Assembly: GCA_021781815.1 (NCBI GenBank)
Contig: JAJXWB010000003.1
Location: forward strand, 62,001-126,000
Direction of reading: 5' to 3'
Origin: Pseudomonadota bacterium
GTDB taxonomy: Bacteria > Pseudomonadota > Alphaproteobacteria > Rhizobiales > Beijerinckiaceae
Length of the DNA stretch: 64,000 nucleotides
Shown: positions 60,608 to 64,000 of the stretch, piece by piece
Layout of the letters: every line of letters starts with the position of its first letter
Position numbering within the stretch: position 1 is the first letter of the stretch
The notes under the pieces: model-generated
What the model was told of the DNA's origin: nothing
Seen by the model: the letters and a program-made list of their open reading frames with translations, nothing else
The model's database searches: none
Program-made: the position numbers and the translations under genes

Positions 60608-62155
60608 TCAGGAAGCAGGTTTTTGTTGCGCGTCGTATTCTTCGGCCTGCCTGGATCCGGTGAGCAGGATGGCGTTCGACACCATCTGGTGCACGCTGAC
60701 GATCGCCTCCATGTCGAAACCGTATTGCGGCAGGATTTTCGAGAACTGCGCCTTGCAGATCGCGCAGATCGCAGCCATGTGCGTGACGCCGTGCTCATCG
60801 GCGACGTCGCGCAGCGCCCGCATGCGTGGTTGGGCGCCCTTGATGCGCACGTCCATGAGTTCGTCGGTCAGAAGACCGCCGCCGCCGCCGCAGCAGAGAG
60901 TTTTCTCGCCGATCGTCTCCGGGGCCATGTCGTAGAAGTGATTGCACGTCGCACGCAGGATGGCGCGCGGGATCTCGAACTGGCCGCCGGGCTTGTCGCC
61001 CATGCGCGACGCGCGCGCCACATTGCAGGAATCATGGAAGGTCAGTCGGAAGTCGTCGTTTTTCGACTTGTCAAACCTGAGCTTGCCCTTCTGCATGAGA
61101 TCGTATGTGAACTCACAGACGTGCTGCGGCACGGGATAGTCGCGGTCGAGAAAATCGAAAGGGCCGGCAAGGGTGTCGAGGAACGAGTAGGCCACACGCC
61201 AGGCGTGGCCGCATTCGCCGAACACCAGGCGCTTGACGCCGAGATCCTCGGCCGCCTTGCGAATACGCAGCGCCACCTTCTGCATATTCTCCTGCGATCC
61301 GACGAACATGCCGAAATTCGCCGCCTCGGACGCGTAGGTGCTGAATGTCCACTTCACCCCGGCCTCGTGCATCACCTTGGCATAGCCGATGAGGCCTTCC
61401 ATGTGCGGCGATGCGAAGAAGTCGGCGCTGGGCGTGACAAACAGAATGTCCGCGCCCGGCTCGTCAAGCGGCAGGCGCACCGGCACGCCAGTATCTTCTT
61501 CTATTTCCTCTTCAAGGCCCGCGAGGGTCGCCTTCAGAGCCTTTGGCGGGAGGCCCAGATTATTGCCGATATTGAAGACCTTGCCGATGATCTCGTTCGA
61601 ATATTTCTGTCCGAGACCGATCGTGTCCATGATGTCGCGCGCAGCCATGGAAATTTCGGCGGTGTCAATGCCATAAGGGCAGAACACCGAGCAGCGTCGG
61701 CATTGCGAGCACTGGTGGAAGTAGCTGTACCAGTCGTCGAGGACTTCCTTGGTCAGATCTTCGGCGCCGACAAGCCAGGGAACGAGCTTGCCGCTCAGGG
61801 TGAAATACCGGCGATAAACCTTGCGCAACAGATCCTGACGCGCGACCGGCATGTTCTTGGGGTCGCCAGTGCCCAGGAAATAATGGCATTTGTCCGTGCA
61901 TGCGCCGCATTTCACGCAAGAGTCCAGATAGACGCGGAGCGCGCGCGAATTGTCGACGAGTTCGCCCAGCCGGGCGACCGCCTTTTCCTGCCAGTTCTCG
62001 ACGAGTTCGCCGGGAAAGCCAAGCGGCTGCTGATGCGCCGACGAGGCGACATAGGGCTTGGAGCCGGCCATCGCGCCGCAGGCAAGCGCCGGAATCTCGA
62101 TCGGATCGCCGACGACATGCGCCTTGGGATCAAATTTGGGTGCTGCTTCAGCCAT
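60608..62155 (-). CDS. dsrK: DsrK, HdrD-like Fe-S subunit
   Basis: 515 aa. Two ferredoxin-type sets (SCVKCGACTDKCHYFLGTGD and HQCSQCRRCSVFCPYGID) precede two CCG-like domains. The first has GECGHAWRV with DSCNVAR; the second has KTLCCGGGGGLLTDE with CAICKAQF, the unusual catalytic cluster of heterodisulfide-reductase-like proteins. It interacts with DsrC trisulfide or thiol. The ATG at 62155 is chosen, 10 bases after the dsrM stop; an extended reading upstream overlaps dsrM. Confidence 0.95.
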   Translation of the reverse strand: MAEAAPKFDPKAHVVGDPIEIPALACGAMAGSKPYVASSAHQQPLGFPGELVENWQEKAVARLGELVDNSRALRVYLDSCVKCGACTDKCHYFLGTGDPKNMPVARQDLLRKVYRRYFTLSGKLVPWLVGAEDLTKEVLDDWYSYFHQCSQCRRCSVFCPYGIDTAEISMAARDIMDTIGLGQKYSNEIIGKVFNIGNNLGLPPKALKATLAGLEEEIEEDTGVPVRLPLDEPGADILFVTPSADFFASPHMEGLIGYAKVMHEAGVKWTFSTYASEAANFGMFVGSQENMQKVALRIRKAAEDLGVKRLVFGECGHAWRVAYSFLDTLAGPFDFLDRDYPVPQHVCEFTYDLMQKGKLRFDKSKNDDFRLTFHDSCNVARASRMGDKPGGQFEIPRAILRATCNHFYDMAPETIGEKTLCCGGGGGLLTDELMDVRIKGAQPRMRALRDVADEHGVTHMAAICAICKAQFSKILPQYGFDMEAIVSVHQMVSNAILLTGSRQAEEYDAQQKPAS

Positions 62156-62165
62156 CGCGCGCGCC

Positions 62166-62894
62166 TCAGCCCTTTCGTCCGGCCGCCAGCAGTCCGCGTG
62201 GCGCATGGCGCCGTTCGCGGCTGTCGTCGGCCTGGTTGCGGCTCGGGCTGAAGAAGACGCCCGGCGCATGCAGGAGCTTGGAGAATGGGAAGATGATCAT
62301 GAGCGCCGCGACCAGCGACAGGTGAATGGCGAGGATCGTGTCGTCAGGCAACGGCTTCCAGTCGAGATACATCAGGCCGAGGAAGAAAGCCTTGAGCGAC
62401 ACGATGTCCGTGTGCGTCACGAATTTCATCGCGAGCCCGCTGCCGCCGATGGCGATCAGCAGCACAAGCATCAGATGATCCGACGCGCGGCTGATGTATC
62501 GAATGCGAGGCACGACAACGCGCCGGCCCCAAAGCGCCAGAAGACCTGCGACCATTGCGAAGCCCGCGAGGACGCCAATCGGCTGTTCGAGCGCAACCAG
62601 AGCGGGAACAGGCTGCAGGAAATAGCGCAGGTGCCGGAACAGGACCGCAGCCAGCGATACATGAAAAAGCCAGCCGAATAGCCAGATCCATTTGTTCGAC
62701 TTGAAGAGGCTTTCGAACAGAACGACTTCGCGCGCCATGCGCACCGCCACTCCGCCGCGCGTCAGCGGCGCTGGAGTGGTCGGGATTTTCAGTGGCGCGG
62801 GCGTCCTGGCGTAGAGCCACACGCGGAAGGCGAGACCCGCCGCGAGTGTGAACGACGCAAAGTAAAACAGCGACGCGAAGACAAGCGTGCGCAT
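62166..62894 (-). CDS. dsrM: DsrM, haem b membrane subunit
   Basis: 242 aa, NarI-like membrane cytochrome b with about five transmembrane helices (TLVFASLFYFASFTLAAGLA at the start, then WIWLFGWLFHVSLAAVLFRH). Histidines in FHVSLAAVLFRHLRYF and TILAIHLSLVAALMIIFPFS with KLLHAPG are likely haem ligands. It pairs with DsrK to exchange electrons with the quinone pool. The ATG at 62894 removes an upstream non-hydrophobic extension. Confidence 0.92.
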   Translation of the reverse strand: MRTLVFASLFYFASFTLAAGLAFRVWLYARTPAPLKIPTTPAPLTRGGVAVRMAREVVLFESLFKSNKWIWLFGWLFHVSLAAVLFRHLRYFLQPVPALVALEQPIGVLAGFAMVAGLLALWGRRVVVPRIRYISRASDHLMLVLLIAIGGSGLAMKFVTHTDIVSLKAFFLGLMYLDWKPLPDDTILAIHLSLVAALMIIFPFSKLLHAPGVFFSPSRNQADDSRERRHAPRGLLAAGRKG

Positions 62895-62952
62895 TGAGCC
62901 TCCCTCGTCCGCGAGCTTGTTTCCGCCCTTCGGACCTCGTGCGTGATGACGA

Positions 62953-63300
62953 CTAGACGCAGCCCGTCGGCTTCGGCAGACCGGCGATCTTGCACGCCTG
63001 CTTGGCCGGACCATAGGGGAACAGGGCATAGAGCGCCTTCTGGTCGCCTTTCTCCTTGCCGTACTTCTTGGTCATTTCCTTCACGAGGATACGAACCGCC
63101 GGCGCAATCTGGTATTCCTCGTAATAATCGCGCAGGAAGTTGACGACTTCCCAGTGCTCGTCAGTCATGTCGATATGCTCGCTCTTGGCGATGAGGAGAG
63201 CGAGCTCCGGCGTCCACTGCCCGATATCCGTGAGATATCCCTCCTCGTCGTGCTGCGCGACAATCCCGTTGACTTCGTAAGCTGTTGCGACTTCGCTCAT
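62953..63300 (-). CDS. dsrC: DsrC, sulfur-carrier protein with two active cysteines
   Basis: 115 aa. The conserved C-terminal arm AKQACKIAGLPKPTGCV is complete, with Cys103 and the penultimate Cys114. The helix-turn-helix-like core has MTDEHWEVVNFLRDYYEEYQ and ILVKEMTKKYGKEKGDQKAL. It carries sulfur from DsrEFH to DsrAB and its trisulfide reacts with DsrK. This intact copy contrasts with the cysteine-less paralogue at 51741-52079. Confidence 0.97.
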   Translation of the reverse strand: MSEVATAYEVNGIVAQHDEEGYLTDIGQWTPELALLIAKSEHIDMTDEHWEVVNFLRDYYEEYQIAPAVRILVKEMTKKYGKEKGDQKALYALFPYGPAKQACKIAGLPKPTGCV

Positions 63301-63334
63301 GTTGCTTCCTCCTGAACCCTGCTGCGTTGATAGA

Positions 63335-63643
63335 TCAAAGCCACGCAACGACGCGCGTCTTCTCGGCGACGAGATCGACGAAGCCGCCGTAATCGACGAA
63401 TTTCGCGCCCTCGATCACATCTTCCGCCTTCATGCCGCGCGCGGCAAGATCAGGCGCAAGTATGTAGATCGCGCAGACCGGCGATTTTGCATGGAGCGCC
63501 TCGGCGAAGGAACTGCCCCGGCGAGCGCCCGTCACGCCATCCTCGATCAGAAGCACCGCGTCGCCCTGCGCGACGTGCGCGAGACAACTCGCAAGCGATG
63601 AACGCTCGAATGGCGACTTGTTGACAGTGTGCAAGGTCGACAT
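63335..63643 (-). CDS. dsrH: DsrH (TusB family)
   Basis: 102 aa small subunit of the DsrEFH sulfurtransferase. It begins MSTLHTVNKSPFERSSLASC as in DsrH/TusB and contains GDAVLLIEDGVTGARRGSSF and LAPDLAARG. With DsrE and DsrF it forms a hexamer that hands sulfur to DsrC. dsrEFH is found in sulfur oxidisers, so it marks the cluster as the oxidative (reverse) type. Confidence 0.93.
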   Translation of the reverse strand: MSTLHTVNKSPFERSSLASCLAHVAQGDAVLLIEDGVTGARRGSSFAEALHAKSPVCAIYILAPDLAARGMKAEDVIEGAKFVDYGGFVDLVAEKTRVVAWL

Positions 63644-63652
63644 GGCGTTCTC

Positions 63653-64000
63653 TCAGAAACTCAGAATGACGTCGTTGGCGGCGATGACTTTCGCCATTTC
63701 GGCACGATCGACGAGGATGATCGACGGCTTTTCGGCGTAGTCGTCGTCCTCGTCCTCGTAAGTCACCGGCATCAAATTCTCGACGGAGAGGCCACGCTCG
63801 GCGAGCGATTCCTTCTCGACGTAGAACTTGCGGACCTCGTAGTCGCCAAGCGCCCTGTAGGTCTTGGAGAAATTCTTCATGCCGACGCCGGTCGTGTCCT
63901 GGCCTTCCATCAACTGAAAGACGCCATCGTCGAGGAAGGCGAGGCTGACCTCCTGCTCGAACGCCGCGCCGATCAGCACGACTTCCAGCGACTCAAGCGC
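63653..64000 (-). CDS. dsrF: DsrF (TusC family), 5' end beyond window
   Basis: At least 115 codons are visible and the frame is open to the right edge (ALESLEVVLIGAAFEQEVSL). Typical DsrF segments follow: AFLDDGVFQLMEGQDTTGVG, the NFSKTYRALGDYEVRKFYVE helix region and IILVDRAEMAKVIAANDVIL near the end. Second subunit of the DsrEFH sulfurtransferase. The missing part, dsrE and probably dsrAB, should lie beyond base 64000. Confidence 0.92.
   Translation of the reverse strand, partial: ALESLEVVLIGAAFEQEVSLAFLDDGVFQLMEGQDTTGVGMKNFSKTYRALGDYEVRKFYVEKESLAERGLSVENLMPVTYEDEDDDYAEKPSIILVDRAEMAKVIAANDVILSF

Noticed and set aside
60443-62251. Open frame of 602 codons opposite dsrK
   Set aside because: Shadow of dsrK; no recognisable domain, while the other strand carries all expected cysteine motifs.

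Overview
The window is GC-rich, almost fully coding DNA with short intergenic gaps and many 4-base ATGA/GTGA gene overlaps. Gene content points to an alphaproteobacterium: anaerobic aromatic degradation of the benzoyl-CoA type, a reverse dissimilatory sulfite reductase (rDsr) sulfur-oxidation operon, an HWE/HisKA_2-type histidine kinase and a PQQ-type sugar dehydrogenase. A facultatively anaerobic purple non-sulfur-like or Magnetospirillum-like organism fits. No rRNA, photosynthesis gene or taxonomic marker is present, so this is inference.

Region 1 (1-8.9 kb) is lower benzoyl-CoA metabolism. Ring-hydrolysis genes dch (partial), oah and had run leftward. Divergent from them are korA-korB, a ferredoxin-reducing 2-oxoacid oxidoreductase that in Thauera-type organisms feeds benzoyl-CoA reductase, and a translationally overlapping ferritin-like gene. 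Next come a BadM-like Rrf2 regulator, a GNAT, a hemerythrin and a double-GNAT protein.

Region 2 (8.9-17.6 kb) is mixed. It holds fumarylacetoacetase beside a wrecked homogentisate dioxygenase gene, an aromatic/aspartate aminotransferase, an L,D-transpeptidase, a nitronate-monooxygenase-like protein, a glutathione peroxidase-globin pair, a remnant of an FMN-binding protein and a biotin-dependent carboxyltransferase.

Region 3 (17.6-22.7 kb) is a leftward CoA-thioester oxidation operon (BadH-like SDR, enoyl-CoA hydratase, two acyl-CoA dehydrogenases) under a TetR regulator. Two matching palindromic operators are visible.

Region 4 (22.7-30.7 kb) handles 4-hydroxybenzoate. It has a Crp/Fnr regulator preceded by an odd zinc-less Had-like domain protein, 4-hydroxybenzoyl-CoA reductase (hcrC-A-B), a benzoate/4-hydroxybenzoate-CoA ligase, and the aerobic alternative PobA.

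Region 5 (30.7-45.1 kb) converts phenylacetate and arylpyruvates to benzoyl-CoA. It has PaaX, PaaK, PadBCD (phenylacetyl-CoA to phenylglyoxylate), a thioesterase-fold protein, FdhD, a MaoC-like protein, and a five-gene operon of two 2-oxoacid oxidoreductases joined by an unusual IorB-ferredoxin fusion.

Region 6 (45.1-50.9 kb) contains a sorbosone-dehydrogenase-like protein, a carboxymuconolactone-decarboxylase-family protein, threonine ammonia-lyase and a PAS histidine kinase.

Region 7 (50.9-64 kb) is a leftward rDsr operon, in transcription order dsrF-H-C-M-K-L-J-O-P-N, then cysG, an Mrp/ApbC ATPase, a cysteine-less DsrC paralogue and a TauE/SafE exporter. It would oxidise stored sulfur to sulfite and export the product. 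Several Crp/Fnr-like boxes sit in front of the anaerobic aromatic operons. No CRISPR array, tRNA, rRNA or insertion sequence was seen.
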